Assembly (NCBI RefSeq): GCF_011492945.1
Contig: NZ_CP045119.1
Span: forward strand, 868,001-932,000
Source of the DNA: Rubrobacter tropicus
Lineage (GTDB): Bacteria; Actinomycetota; Rubrobacteria; Rubrobacterales; Rubrobacteraceae
Length of the DNA: 64,000 nt
Direction of reading: 5' to 3'
The translations under genes and the position numbers were made by a program. Positions 42,314 through 51,230 of this stretch are shown one piece after another. How positions within the stretch are numbered: position 1 is the first letter of the stretch; every line of letters starts with the position of its first letter. The notes beneath the pieces were generated by a model. That model saw only the letters and a list, made by a program, of their open reading frames with translations. It made no database searches and was not told the origin of the DNA.

Positions 42314-43114
42314 TCAGCCTCCTCCTTTGGTCGCGTACACAAAGGTCAGCACCTCGGACGTGAACAGCCCGGTGCCGGTGTCCATCGCCGAGTGTCCCTG
42401 TCCGGGCATGACGACGACGCGGGAGTCCGGCAGCGACCCGTCCACCTCCTCCGCGGCCTTTCTCATGGCGGCCGGGCTCTCGCCCCCGCTCAACAGCAGC
42501 GTCGGAGCTTCGAGATCCCCGAACCGCTCCGGCTCGAACCCGTAGCCTTTGACCGCTCGCAGCTCCCGCGGGATAGTGTGCGCGGCATCCACTCGTGCCT
42601 GCCACACGGGCAGCGACCGCATGTACTCCACCGTCTCGGGCGGCAGCCCGGCGACCTCGCGCATCGTGGTGACGATGACCCCATCCCGGTCGCCGGCCGC
42701 GAGCATCGCCTCCATCCGCTCGATGACCTCGGACGGGTAGATCTCCTCGCCGGCCACCTCGATCCCCGGATCGTAGAGCACCAACTTCCGAACGTTCCGG
42801 GTGAGCAGCGCGGCCTCGAGCGCGCACAACCCCCCGTAAGAGTGGCCCAGCACGTGCACCGGCTCTCCGATGGAGTCCACCATCGCCGCTACATCCTCGT
42901 ACTCCCGCTCGATGGCGTAGCCGTCGGCGTCGCCGCTGCTCCCGCGCCCCCGGCGGTCGAGCGCGTAGACGGTGAAGTGTTCCTCGAGCGCCGGGAGAAC
43001 CGGATTCCAGCGGCTGTGATCGGCGGCAGTCCCGTGGACCAACACCAGCGGGGGGCCTTCTCCGCCGCGCCAGTGAGCGATCGGCGTGCCGTCTCTGGAG
43101 GTGATCGTCTCCAT
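42314..43114 (-). CDS. Alpha/beta hydrolase (first of a pair)
   Basis: 266 residues from ATG 43114 with GGAGAG upstream. LVLVHGTAADHSRWNPVLPA holds the oxyanion site, ALDRRGRGSSGDADGYAIE the lid start, GHSYGGLCALEAA the nucleophile Ser, and MPGQGHSAMDTG the His. SPAAMRKAAEEVDGSLPDS is typical of small-molecule esterases. The substrate is unknown. It lies about 100 bp downstream of the DUF2182 gene on the same strand. Confidence 0.9.
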   Translation of the reverse strand: METITSRDGTPIAHWRGGEGPPLVLVHGTAADHSRWNPVLPALEEHFTVYALDRRGRGSSGDADGYAIEREYEDVAAMVDSIGEPVHVLGHSYGGLCALEAALLTRNVRKLVLYDPGIEVAGEEIYPSEVIERMEAMLAAGDRDGVIVTTMREVAGLPPETVEYMRSLPVWQARVDAAHTIPRELRAVKGYGFEPERFGDLEAPTLLLSGGESPAAMRKAAEEVDGSLPDSRVVVMPGQGHSAMDTGTGLFTSEVLTFVYATKGGG

Positions 43115-43211
43115 TTGCCGTTCTCTCCTTCCCACGCTTCCCGCAGGTCGTCGGGCCGATCCTGCCGTGAACCGGCTGGTGGTCAACGGTTCGCTGTTCC
43201 GTGGGTGCCGC

Positions 43212-44399
43212 TCACCGCCTCCCCAAATCGCCACACGCGAGGCTGACCGCCGGCCCTTGGGAACCGTACGATTCCGCGTGGACATTCACGTAGGACTCCC
43301 CGCCGGAGAAGAGTTGGGCAACCGTGAATCCCTCTATGACGGTGTCGCTCGACCCATCGCCGCTGGTACCCGACACGACCGGCGTCAGGGGATGTTCGAT
43401 CTCCCCGGCGTCACTATGATGGCCGTGGTCTTGGTGGCGTCCGTGGTTTTCGTCGTTTCCCGCCGGCTCTCCGGCGCAAGAGCCAGGATGAATGTGGGCC
43501 AAATACATCGCTCCGGGGTCGGGCAAGCCCTCGACATCGAGCCGGATCTCGATTCCGCCAGACGTATCGGTGAAGTTGGCGGTCCCGCTCACGGCGGAGT
43601 CGTTTGCGGGAGCCAGCGGGATCCTGGCGGAAGATTGCAGCGCCGGCGCTATCCCGAGCGTCAAGCCAAAACCCAGCAACACTACGCCGAGCGGAGCACC
43701 GATCCTCCGTCCCCAGGAGACGTTCTTCTCGACGGCCATCACCGCCCCCAGCACCAGCATCCAGCCGAGACTCCCGGCCCCGACCACGAACATCAAGAGC
43801 ATCAAAGACCAGCAGCACCCGACGCAAAACAGCCCGTGATGCACCCCTAGTCGGAACGCTTGAGATCTCTCGCGGTTTCCCCGCCAGTGCTCCGTGACGA
43901 AGCTCAAGGGGGAGCGGCATTTCTCCAGGCACTTGTACTTCAGCGGCGTGAACTGGTAGAGGCCGGCCAGCATTATGATCCCCGCCCCCAAAACCCATGT
44001 GTTGGCCTCAAGCAGCCCGCTCTGCCCGATTAGCCGGTGCAAAGCCCAACCGCCGAGGTAGACGACACCGCCGAACAGCGTCCAGGTTCCTATGTAGCCG
44101 GCGATGAGTAGCGCGACCAGCAGCGCGCGATCCCGCCGCTGGCGGGCGATGGTGCGGAACAGCGTGATCAGGGGCAGGCTGGTCGGTAGCATCATGGCGA
44201 CCACCATTACGGTCCAACCGATTACGAACACGAGCACGAAGGAGCCGCCACGCGCGAACGCGGTGGAGTCGTGGTGCCCGTAGAACAGCCCACCGGGGGA
44301 CCGTCCCCACGCCCACAGCGCCAGCCAGGCGAGGGCGATCAGCGTCGCCATCAGGACGAAAAAGAGCCTGTTATGGTCGTCGCGCGGCGCGGCCCACAC
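43212..44399 (-). CDS. DUF2182 membrane protein fused to a CHRD-like, His-rich C-terminal domain
   Basis: 395 residues from GTG 44399. Residues 10-270 form about six to seven membrane helices of the DUF2182 (predicted metal-binding membrane protein) type: WTVMVVAMMLPTSLPLITLF, YQFTPLKYKCLEKC and GLFCVGCCWSLMLLM carry conserved Met and Cys. The last 120 residues are an extracytoplasmic beta domain (TANFTDTSGGIEIRLDVEGL, LAHIHPGSC, ESYVNVHAES) like CHRD. Its loop is very His-rich (NHGRHQDHGHHSDAGEIEH). Metal binding is a fair inference. The DUF1326 gene directly upstream is a known companion. Confidence 0.85.
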   Translation of the reverse strand: MWAAPRDDHNRLFFVLMATLIALAWLALWAWGRSPGGLFYGHHDSTAFARGGSFVLVFVIGWTVMVVAMMLPTSLPLITLFRTIARQRRDRALLVALLIAGYIGTWTLFGGVVYLGGWALHRLIGQSGLLEANTWVLGAGIIMLAGLYQFTPLKYKCLEKCRSPLSFVTEHWRGNRERSQAFRLGVHHGLFCVGCCWSLMLLMFVVGAGSLGWMLVLGAVMAVEKNVSWGRRIGAPLGVVLLGFGLTLGIAPALQSSARIPLAPANDSAVSGTANFTDTSGGIEIRLDVEGLPDPGAMYLAHIHPGSCAGEPAGNDENHGRHQDHGHHSDAGEIEHPLTPVVSGTSGDGSSDTVIEGFTVAQLFSGGESYVNVHAESYGSQGPAVSLACGDLGRR

Positions 44400-44467
44400 G
44401 GAGTTTCAACTTTCTCTCAGAAGATCAAAGCCGGGGCGGGAGCCGAAGATGCTCCCGCCCTTCACCT

Positions 44468-45088
44468 TCAGGCCGCCTCGAAGCTGAAGTGACCCTGAAT
44501 CGCGTTGTTGTTCGAGATGTCCATGTCCTTCAGCCCATAGCTGGAGGAATTCCTCTGGTACTTCGCGGCCTTGCTCACGTACGCGGGCGAGCCGGGGATG
44601 GTCGAAAACACGGTCTCCTGCAACGTGGTCGGTTTCTCGGTAGCACCCACGTAAGAGTCCATGTCCGCCTCGACGACCGGGGCCGGGCCGGAGCCGACCC
44701 TCAGCGAGCCCTTGCCCTTCTCGACCGTGAAGGTGATCGGCGCCCGCTCGACCGAGACGACCTCGCCGATCAACCGCGCGAAGTCTTCTAGCGGGCCCCC
44801 GAGCTTGCCGGTGAAGACGTTCAGCATCGCTTCCTGCTGCTCGGGCGTCGCCCCGTCGTCCACGAAGGCGGCAACCTTCCAGTCGCCCTGGAAGATGTTG
44901 CCGGGTATGTGGGTTACGCTCGCGAAGGTGCGCCCCGAGACGTCCACCCCGTCGACCGTCCCCGCATCGATGTGGTACGCCACCACCGCGTCGCAGGTGC
45001 CGTTATCGGGGTCCTCGCCGATCCAGCACGGACACAGTACGTTGCAGTCGCAGACCTCCAGTATGCGTCCTTCGAGCCGGTAAGCCAC
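44468..45088 (-). CDS. DUF1326 domain protein
   Basis: 206 residues from GTG 45088 with AAAGGAGGAGAG upstream. The N-terminus EVCDCNVLCPCWIGEDPDNG carries the conserved Cys cluster of DUF1326, which may bind metal. The rest is a beta-rich fold (VAYHIDAGTVDGVDVSGRTF, PITFTVEKGKGSLRVG). The function is unknown, but DUF1326 and DUF2182 genes often occur side by side, as here (68 bp apart). Together they may handle a metal ion at the membrane. Confidence 0.88.
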   Translation of the reverse strand: MAYRLEGRILEVCDCNVLCPCWIGEDPDNGTCDAVVAYHIDAGTVDGVDVSGRTFASVTHIPGNIFQGDWKVAAFVDDGATPEQQEAMLNVFTGKLGGPLEDFARLIGEVVSVERAPITFTVEKGKGSLRVGSGPAPVVEADMDSYVGATEKPTTLQETVFSTIPGSPAYVSKAAKYQRNSSSYGLKDMDISNNNAIQGHFSFEAA

Positions 45089-45338
45089 TCTCTCCTCCTT
45101 TCCGACTCGTCGTTGATCTTCCCCCGTCTGATGCGATCTCGCTACTCGATAAACCTCCTCCCGCGCTCGTTGTCCGGGTACTCTGGTCCGCTTTGATCCT
45201 TGCCCACTCACCCCCGGAGGATGTTGCGGTCGTGACGAGGCGCTAGAAGCGCCAGGGGTCTTTTCCTGTTGGCAGAACCTCCACGTCCGCGTAGCCGGCT
45301 TCGAGCATCGGCCCGATCCCGAATGCCCCGTTACCCGC

Positions 45339-46772
45339 TCACGCCGTCGGCTTGATGTTCTGGTTGAGGCGGAAGAGGTTGGTCGGGTCGTAGCGGTTCT
45401 TCAGGGCGACAAGCCGTTCGTAGTTCTCGCCGAAGGCGCCGCGCAGCAACCCGTCCCCTTCTTCCAGGAAGCCGGGGAAGTTCAGGTACATCCCGCCGCT
45501 GGAGAAGCGCCGCATGTCGGAGAAACAATCTCTGACCCAGACGATGTTCGCCCCATCTTCTTTCGGTTCTGCTTCCCAGTTCGCCTCGATGCCGAGCAGG
45601 ATGGGCGCGCTGCGGTCGCCGAAAGCGCTCTCGTCCGCACCGACGCGCCCCATCGCCCCGCCCTGGTACCACACGTCTATCGTGGAGTAATCGGAAGGCG
45701 CGTTCTCCGCATGTTGCACGAGGCGTTCGATCACCTCGTCCTCCAACCCGTCCACGTTCACCGACTTCCAGTAGTAGTGCCACCCGTCCGGGTAGTCCTC
45801 GTCCAGAACCTTCTGGGCCTCGGTGTAGGGCATCCGCGCGCTCAGGTCCGCGATGGGCGCGCCGAGATCGCGCAGCGGCCTCAAGGCCCGCTCGCCCTCC
45901 TCGGCCCCACCGGGGTGCATCGCCAGGAGCGCGACGAACTGCTCGCCGTGCCAATTCTCCGGGAAGAGGTCCACCCGCGGAACCCGCCCCAGCACCCCGA
46001 GAGGACTCACTTCATCGGGAGCCTGGGCCGCGTACTCGTCGCAGAAACGCAGCACCTCCTTCGCCCTGTCACCGGGATAAAGCACGAAGCAGAACGTGAC
46101 CTCCGGGCCTACGGGATGCAGGCGGTACTCGAACGAAGTAACGACGCCGAAGTTCCCGCCGCCGCCCCGGATTCCCCAGAAGAGATCGGCGTTCTCGGTC
46201 TCGCTCGCCGTGAGCAAGCGCCCATCCGCCGTGACCACGTCCACGGAGAGGAGGTTGTCCGAGGAGAGGCCGTGTTTGCGCCTGAGCCAGCCGATGCCGC
46301 CGCCCAGAGTGAGACCCGCTATCCCCGTCTCCGAGACCACGCCGAGGGGCGTCGCCAGCCCGAAGACCTGCGTCTCGCGGTCGAGGTCGCCGAGGGTCGC
46401 CCCGGCTTCGGCGCGAACCGCGCGCCGCTCGGCGTCGACCCGTATCCCTTTCATGGGCGAGAGGTCTATGACCAACCCGCCGTCGCAGACAGCGTTGCCA
46501 GCGACGTTGTGCCCCCCGCCGCGCACCGCCACGAGGAGATCATGCTCCCGTGCGAAGTCGACCGAGTCAACGACGTCGCCCACGCCTGCGCACCGGACTA
46601 TGAGCGCGGGCCGCCTGTCTATCAGACCGCTCCAGATCCGCCGCGCCTCCTCGTAGGCGGCGTCTGTGGGTTGGATCGCCTCTCCCCGCAACCCGGCCCC
46701 GAACCGCTCGACCAGCGAATCCTCGATCGACGCATCCGCCCCCGTCAGCGTAACGACGCGCATCTCCGCCAT
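45339..46772 (-). CDS. FAD-binding oxidoreductase, berberine-bridge enzyme type
   Basis: 477 residues from ATG 46772, GGAGGTGAG upstream. The PCMH-type FAD domain shows PALIVRCAGVGDVVDSVDFA and VAVRGGGHNVAGNAVCDGG, where H88 is the likely covalent flavin site. TPLGVVSETGIAGLTLGGGI and FWGIRGGGGNFGVVTSFEY follow. The C-terminal BBE motif is YERLVALKNRYDPTNLFRLN near 450-470. No Tat signal, so it is cytoplasmic. Enzymes of this group oxidise sugars, alcohols or amines. The substrate is unknown. Confidence 0.92.
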   Translation of the reverse strand: MAEMRVVTLTGADASIEDSLVERFGAGLRGEAIQPTDAAYEEARRIWSGLIDRRPALIVRCAGVGDVVDSVDFAREHDLLVAVRGGGHNVAGNAVCDGGLVIDLSPMKGIRVDAERRAVRAEAGATLGDLDRETQVFGLATPLGVVSETGIAGLTLGGGIGWLRRKHGLSSDNLLSVDVVTADGRLLTASETENADLFWGIRGGGGNFGVVTSFEYRLHPVGPEVTFCFVLYPGDRAKEVLRFCDEYAAQAPDEVSPLGVLGRVPRVDLFPENWHGEQFVALLAMHPGGAEEGERALRPLRDLGAPIADLSARMPYTEAQKVLDEDYPDGWHYYWKSVNVDGLEDEVIERLVQHAENAPSDYSTIDVWYQGGAMGRVGADESAFGDRSAPILLGIEANWEAEPKEDGANIVWVRDCFSDMRRFSSGGMYLNFPGFLEEGDGLLRGAFGENYERLVALKNRYDPTNLFRLNQNIKPTA

Positions 46773-46941
46773 GCCCGCTCACCTCCTCGCAAATTCCCCA
46801 CATCACCCCGCCATCTCGACGGAGATAGCCACAACCGTATCAGGGCCGCGACGCGGGCACATCGCCCGAAAGTGCTAGTCCCCGAACTTACTAACCGAGC
46901 CGCGAGAATTAGGGTTCTTCGGGCGCAAGATTCGTGACCGT

Positions 46942-47220
46942 TCAGTACGCGCCTCGAAGAGGACGGCCCACGGGAGACACCCGCCGGCGCCGCTTGCCGC
47001 TGGACGCGCTCCTGCAGCAGGACGTTGACCGCACGCGGTCGAACGCCTCCGGATCGAAGCCTCTGCCGAGGATCTCTTGGGTCCGGCGACGTTCGCAGTC
47101 TCTGAACGGGCTGGCGGCGAGGTTCAGTAGCTCTTGGTAAGCCCAGGATCCTCCGCGGTCTTCCGGTGGACATGCCCTCTTACCGCCGATACGGATCGGA
47201 GAGTCCTTCTTGGGGTCCAC
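46942..47220 (-). pseudogene. Plasmid pRiA4b ORF-3-like remnant
   Basis: The minus frame reads VDPKKDSPIRIGGKRACPPE, then DRGGSWAYQELLNLAASPF and GRGFDPEAFDRV. GKRACPPEDxGGxxxYxExL and FDPExFD are hallmarks of the C-terminal part of the pRiA4b ORF-3 family. A TAG lies 10 codons upstream of this stretch. The expected VN after FD is found only in another frame (AVNVLLQERV), so the gene is truncated at its 5' end and frameshifted near 47025. Confidence 0.65.
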
Positions 47221-47339
47221 CTTCGAGACCTTCGATTGGTAGATCTATGTCGAGGAAGCCGCTTCCAATCCGGCCGTGCGGACGTTCTAAGCTCCGCAAA
47301 GCCCCGAGCTCTTTATGCTCCCAAAGACCCCGCCACCTC

Positions 47340-47379
47340 TTGACGCCGGCCGTCCTGTATGCAATATACTACATCCAAA
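47340..47379 (+). promoter_or_regulatory. Promoter and operator of the E1-SDR operon
   Basis: TTGACG (47340-47345) and TATACT (47365-47370), 19 bp apart, form a promoter. TGCAATATACTACATCCAAA (47360-47379) overlaps the -10 box and differs at three of 20 positions from the sequence at 54239-54258 before the second operon. Confidence 0.65.
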
Positions 47380-47425
47380 TTAGCTGGAACCGGTGTCGGG
47401 TTCGACGTGGGGCGGGAGGCGATGG

Positions 47426-48451
47426 ATGAGGGATGGCGGGGTACGGGCTGAGCTTGGGGACGAGAAGCTGGTCGAGATGTTGCGGCTGATGTTCAGGATC
47501 CGGCGCTTCGAGGAGAAGCTGGCCCGGCTCTTCAAGCGGGGGAAGCTGCCCGGGTTCGTGCACCTTTATATCGGGGAGGAGGCCGTGGCGGTCGGGGCTT
47601 GTTCGGCGCTAAAGAGGGAGGACCGAATAACGTCGACCCACCGGGGTCACGGGCACGTCATAGCCAAGGGGGCCGAGGTCAGGCGCATGATGGCGGAGCT
47701 CTTGGGCAAGGTCGACGGCTACTGCCGGGGCAAGGGTGGGTCGATGCACACCGTGGACTTCGGGCTCGGGGTGATGGGGACAAACGGGATCGTTGGCGGC
47801 GGGATTCCTATAGCGGTCGGTTCGGCGTGGGGGGACAAGCAACTCGGGCGGGACTACGTTACGGTCAGCTTCTTCGGGGATGGGGCCTCCAACCAGGGCG
47901 TCTTCTTCGAGAGCATGAACCTGGCGGCGATCTGGAAGCTGCCGGTCATCTTTATGTGCGAGAACAACGGCTACACCGAGTGGACCGCGACGGAGAAGCT
48001 GACCGCGGGGGACATCTCGGACAGGGGCAGGGCTTTCGGCATCCCTTCGGCGCGGGTGGACGGGAACGACGTGCTCGCGGTCAACGAGGCGGTCGCTGAG
48101 GCCGTCAGGCTCGCGAGGGCGGGTGGCGGGCCCAGCCTGATCGAGGCGAAGACCTACCGCTGGCACGGCCACAACGAGGGCGAGGAGGTCTTCTCCGGCA
48201 AGTACCGTCCCGAGGAGGAGATGGCCGAGTGGCGGGAGAAGGACCCAATAGCCGCCCTGGGGGCCCGCCTGACGGAGTGGGGCGTGATGGGCGCCGACGA
48301 CGTGGCCCGGGTCGACGCCGAGGAGACGCGGAGGGTCGAGGAGGCCCTGGAGTTCGCCCAACAGAGCCCTTTCCCCGACCCCGAAGAGGCGCTCGCGCAT
48401 CTGTTCTACGGGGAGAGGCCCGGGTTGCAGAAGGAGGTTCTCGGTGGCTGA
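47426..48451 (+). CDS. 2-oxoacid (pyruvate/acetoin-type) dehydrogenase E1 component, alpha subunit
   Basis: 341 residues from ATG 47426 (GGGAGG eight bases upstream). It starts EKLVEMLRLMFRIRRFEEKL, then LPGFVHLYIGEEAVAVGACS and THRGHGHVIAKGA. The ThDP/Mg motif is FFGDGASNQGVFFESMN through ENNGYTEW, and GKGGSMH is typical. C-terminal HGHNEGEEVF matches the alpha subunits of acetoin or pyruvate dehydrogenases. With the beta subunit it decarboxylates a 2-oxo compound and passes the acyl group to a lipoyl domain. First gene of the operon; a GntR-type operator overlaps its promoter. Confidence 0.93.
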   Translation: MRDGGVRAELGDEKLVEMLRLMFRIRRFEEKLARLFKRGKLPGFVHLYIGEEAVAVGACSALKREDRITSTHRGHGHVIAKGAEVRRMMAELLGKVDGYCRGKGGSMHTVDFGLGVMGTNGIVGGGIPIAVGSAWGDKQLGRDYVTVSFFGDGASNQGVFFESMNLAAIWKLPVIFMCENNGYTEWTATEKLTAGDISDRGRAFGIPSARVDGNDVLAVNEAVAEAVRLARAGGGPSLIEAKTYRWHGHNEGEEVFSGKYRPEEEMAEWREKDPIAALGARLTEWGVMGADDVARVDAEETRRVEEALEFAQQSPFPDPEEALAHLFYGERPGLQKEVLGG

Positions 48452-49433
48452 GGAGCGTTCGATCTACTTCATAAAAGCGATGTACGAGGGCCTGCGCGAC
48501 GCGATGCGCGAAGACGAAACGGTGGTCGTGATCGGGGAAGACGTCGACCGCTCCATCATCGGGGCCACCCGCGGCCTCATAGAAGAGTTCGGGGACGAGA
48601 GGGTAAAGAACACGCCCATCTCCGAGGCCACCTTCGTAGGCGCCTGTATAGGGGCGGCGGCGGCCGGGATGCGGCCCGTCGTGGACCTCATGGTCGGTTC
48701 GTTCTTCTACGTCAGCATGGACCAGGTCGCCAACCAGGCCGCCAAGCTGCCGTACATGAGCGGCGGTCAGGTCTCGCTGCCCATCGTCTACTTCACGGCT
48801 TCGGGACCGTCGGGCTCCGCTGCGGCCCAGCACTCCGAAAACCCGCACCCGATGCTCATGAACGTCGCGGGGTTGAAAGTGGTCATGCCGGGTAGCCCGC
48901 GTGACGCGAAGGGGCTCATGCACGCGGCCATAAAGGACCCGAACCCCGTGGTCTTCTTTCAAGATGCCGTGCTCGGGGGGACCAGGGGGCCGGTGCCGGA
49001 CGGGCCGTACCAGATCCCGCTAGGAGAGGCCGAGGTCAAGCGCGAGGGCGAGGACGTGACGGTGGTCGCCATAGGCGCTCTTGTGAACCGGGCGCTGAGG
49101 GTGGCCGACAAGCTAAAGAACGAGGGCGTCTCCGTGGAGGTGGTCGACCCGCGGACGCTGGTGCCGCTCGACAAGAAGACCATACTGGATTCCGTACGGA
49201 AGACCGGTCGGCTGGTGGTCTGCGACAACGCGCGCATCACGTGCAGCGCGGCTTCGGAGGTCGCGGCGATCGTCTCCGAAGAAGCCTTCGATTCCTTGAA
49301 GGCGGCGCCGCGGCGGGTGGCGTGGGAGGACGTGCCCGTGCCGTTCTCGCCGGTCTTGGAGAAGCGGGTGCTGGTCGACGACGAGAAGATATCGGCGGCC
49401 ATCCGGTCCACGCTGGCGACCGCCACGGTCTAG
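48444..49433 (+). CDS. 2-oxoacid dehydrogenase E1 component, beta subunit
   Basis: 329 residues from GTG 48444, overlapping the alpha stop by 8 bases with AGGAGG before it. The start YFIKAMYEGLRDAMREDETV and the motifs VIGEDVDRS, TPISEATFVGACIGAAAAGM, VFFQDAVLGG and VEVVDPRTLVPLDKKTI are those of transketolase-like beta subunits. The alpha-beta heterotetramer binds ThDP at the subunit interface. The next gene gives it a lipoyl domain, but no acyltransferase (E2 core) or E3 gene follows. Confidence 0.94.
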   Translation: MAEERSIYFIKAMYEGLRDAMREDETVVVIGEDVDRSIIGATRGLIEEFGDERVKNTPISEATFVGACIGAAAAGMRPVVDLMVGSFFYVSMDQVANQAAKLPYMSGGQVSLPIVYFTASGPSGSAAAQHSENPHPMLMNVAGLKVVMPGSPRDAKGLMHAAIKDPNPVVFFQDAVLGGTRGPVPDGPYQIPLGEAEVKREGEDVTVVAIGALVNRALRVADKLKNEGVSVEVVDPRTLVPLDKKTILDSVRKTGRLVVCDNARITCSAASEVAAIVSEEAFDSLKAAPRRVAWEDVPVPFSPVLEKRVLVDDEKISAAIRSTLATATV

Positions 49434-49445
49434 AGAGGAGCGCTC

Positions 49446-49676
49446 TTGCACGACGTGGAGTTGCCCAAATGGGGCATGACCATGCAGGACGGCACGATCT
49501 CCGAGTGGGTCAAAAAGCCCGGGGACAGCGTCGAGGAGGGGGACGTCATAGCCATCATAGAGACGGAGAAGGTGGACGCCGACCTCGAAGCCCCCGAGTC
49601 CGGCGTCCTGAAGGAGATCCTGGTGGAGGCGGGCCGGACGGTCGACGTCGGCACCGTGCTCGCCCGAATCGAATAG
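49446..49676 (+). CDS. Free-standing lipoyl (biotinyl-lipoyl type) domain protein
   Basis: 76 residues from TTG 49446 with GAGAGGAG upstream. A single lipoyl domain: LPKWGMTMQDGTISEWVKKP at the start, then K42 in IETEKVDADLEAPESG as the attachment lysine, and VEAGRTVDVGTVLARI at the end. Normal E2 proteins add an E1/E3-binding domain and a catalytic domain of about 230 residues; both are absent and the stop is clean. It probably carries acyl or reducing equivalents from the E1 pair to an unknown partner. Biotin attachment is less likely because the motif is ETEKVDA, not AMKM. Confidence 0.88.
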   Translation: MHDVELPKWGMTMQDGTISEWVKKPGDSVEEGDVIAIIETEKVDADLEAPESGVLKEILVEAGRTVDVGTVLARIE

Positions 49677-49691
49677 GCTTGAATACGGACC

Positions 49692-50474
49692 ATGTTGCTC
49701 GAAGGTAAGACGGCCTTCGTCTCGGGCGGCGCGAGGGGCATCGGGCTCGCGGTCGCGCGGCGCTTTTGCGAGGAGGGCGCGCGCGTCGTGATCGGGGACG
49801 TAAGGGCCGAGGACGCGGAGGCGGCGGCCGACGGCCTGCGCGAGGCGGGCCACGAGGCCGCGGCCGTCGCCGTCGACGTCACGGACGAGGCCTCGGTCGA
49901 GGAGGCGGCCCGGGCGTGCGATGAGCTTCTTGGCGGCACCGACGTCCTGGTGGCGAACGCCGGTATCATCCGCCCGACGCCGGTCCTCGAGACGGACCGC
50001 GAAGATTGGGAGCGCGTCCTCTCCGTGAACCTGACCGGCGCTTTTCTGTGTTGCAAGGCGTTCGGGCGAAGGATGGTGGAGAGGGGGGGAGGGGGGCGGA
50101 TCGTCGTCACCTCCTCCCTCTTCGGGCGGCGTGGGGGGCGGGAGAACGGCTCGTACTCGGCTTCCAAGTTCGGGGCGATAGGCCTCGTCGAGTCGCTCGC
50201 CGCCGAGCTCGCCCCGCACGGCATACTCGTCAACGCCGTGTGCCCGGGCCAGGTCGACACCGAGTTGTTCCGGCGCTTCGTCGAGGAGCGGGCCGAGGCC
50301 AGGGGCGTGACGGCCGGGGAAGTAGAGGCCGAGGTCGTCGGGCGCATTCCAGTTGGCCGAATGGGGAGCCCCGAGGAGATCTCCTCCGCCTTCGTCTTCT
50401 TCGCCTCCGACCTCTCCCGCTACGTAACGGGCCAGAGCCTCGTCGTGGACGGCGGCTGGACGGTCGGACCGTGA
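49692..50474 (+). CDS. SDR family oxidoreductase
   Basis: 260 residues from ATG 49692. Classical SDR: SGGARGIGLAVARRF for NAD(P), D at the end of the second strand (VVIGDVRA) suggesting NAD, NAGIIRP, catalytic S and YSASK (SSLFGRRGGRENGSYSASKF), and GRYVTGQ-type C-terminus (RYVTGQSLVVDGGW). It oxidises or reduces an alcohol/ketone group. Third enzyme step of the E1 operon; its stop overlaps the start of the next SDR (GTGA). Confidence 0.92.
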   Translation: MLLEGKTAFVSGGARGIGLAVARRFCEEGARVVIGDVRAEDAEAAADGLREAGHEAAAVAVDVTDEASVEEAARACDELLGGTDVLVANAGIIRPTPVLETDREDWERVLSVNLTGAFLCCKAFGRRMVERGGGGRIVVTSSLFGRRGGRENGSYSASKFGAIGLVESLAAELAPHGILVNAVCPGQVDTELFRRFVEERAEARGVTAGEVEAEVVGRIPVGRMGSPEEISSAFVFFASDLSRYVTGQSLVVDGGWTVGP

Positions 50475-51229
50475 GCGGCCTCGAAGGAAAAGTAGCCCTT
50501 ATCACGGGGGGGGCCACCGGCATAGGCCGCGCCGCAGCGATCCTGCTGGCGAAGGAGGGCGCGAGCATCGTCATAGGCGACGTGAACGAAGAGGGCGCGG
50601 CCGAGGTGGTTCGGAAGATCGAGTCCGGCGGAGGCTCCGCCCTCGCCCGCCGCTGCGACGTTGGCGCGGAGCAGGACATCCGGGCGCTGATCGAGACCGC
50701 CGAAGGGGAATACGGCGGCCTCGACGTCGTCTTCGGAAACGCGGGCCTCCTGCGGACGAGCGCCCTGCAAGACCTCTCGGTGGACCTCTTCGAGCGGCAC
50801 CTGCGGCTGAACCTGACGGCCAACTTTCTGCTCGCCAAGCACGCAGCCCCCGCCATGCGCCGCCGCGGCGGTGGCTCCATAATCTTCATGGCCTCGGCCG
50901 GAGGACTTCGCGGCACCCGCGGCTCCGTAGCCTACAACGCCTCCAAGGGCGGCCTCGTAAACATGACCCGCGGCCTCGCGGACGAGCTGGCCGGCGAAAA
51001 CATCAGGGTCAACTGCGTCTGCCCCGGCTGGGTCGACACCCCGTTCAACAGGCCGTTCTGGGAACACGCCGGCGAAGGGGCCGAAGAAGAAGTCCTCAGA
51101 GGCGTCCCCCTCGGCCGCCAGAGCAAGCCCGAAGAAGTGGCGCCCGCCATCGCGTTCCTGGCCGGAAGCGGCTCCAGCTACATAACGGGCCAGGCGCTAG
51201 TCGTAGACGGGGGGATGATGGCAACTTGA
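50471..51229 (+). CDS. SDR family oxidoreductase
   Basis: 252 residues from GTG 50471, overlapping the previous stop by four bases. TGGATGIGRAAAILLAKEGA binds the cofactor, with GDVNEEG pointing to NAD. GNAGLLRTSAL stands for NNAG, and the catalytic residues lie in ASAGGLRGTRGSVAYNASKG. The C-terminus is SYITGQALVVDGGMMAT. It is about as long as, and clearly related to, the preceding SDR, so the two may have arisen by duplication. A word array at 51231-51347 separates it from the amidohydrolase gene. Confidence 0.92.
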   Translation: MSGLEGKVALITGGATGIGRAAAILLAKEGASIVIGDVNEEGAAEVVRKIESGGGSALARRCDVGAEQDIRALIETAEGEYGGLDVVFGNAGLLRTSALQDLSVDLFERHLRLNLTANFLLAKHAAPAMRRRGGGSIIFMASAGGLRGTRGSVAYNASKGGLVNMTRGLADELAGENIRVNCVCPGWVDTPFNRPFWEHAGEGAEEEVLRGVPLGRQSKPEEVAPAIAFLAGSGSSYITGQALVVDGGMMAT

Positions 51230-51230
51230 A

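Noticed and set aside
45240-45254. Hairpin GGCGCT-AGA-AGCGCC followed by TCTTTT on the plus strand
   Set aside because: No plus-strand gene ends nearby, and on the minus strand no T-run follows, so I do not call a terminator.
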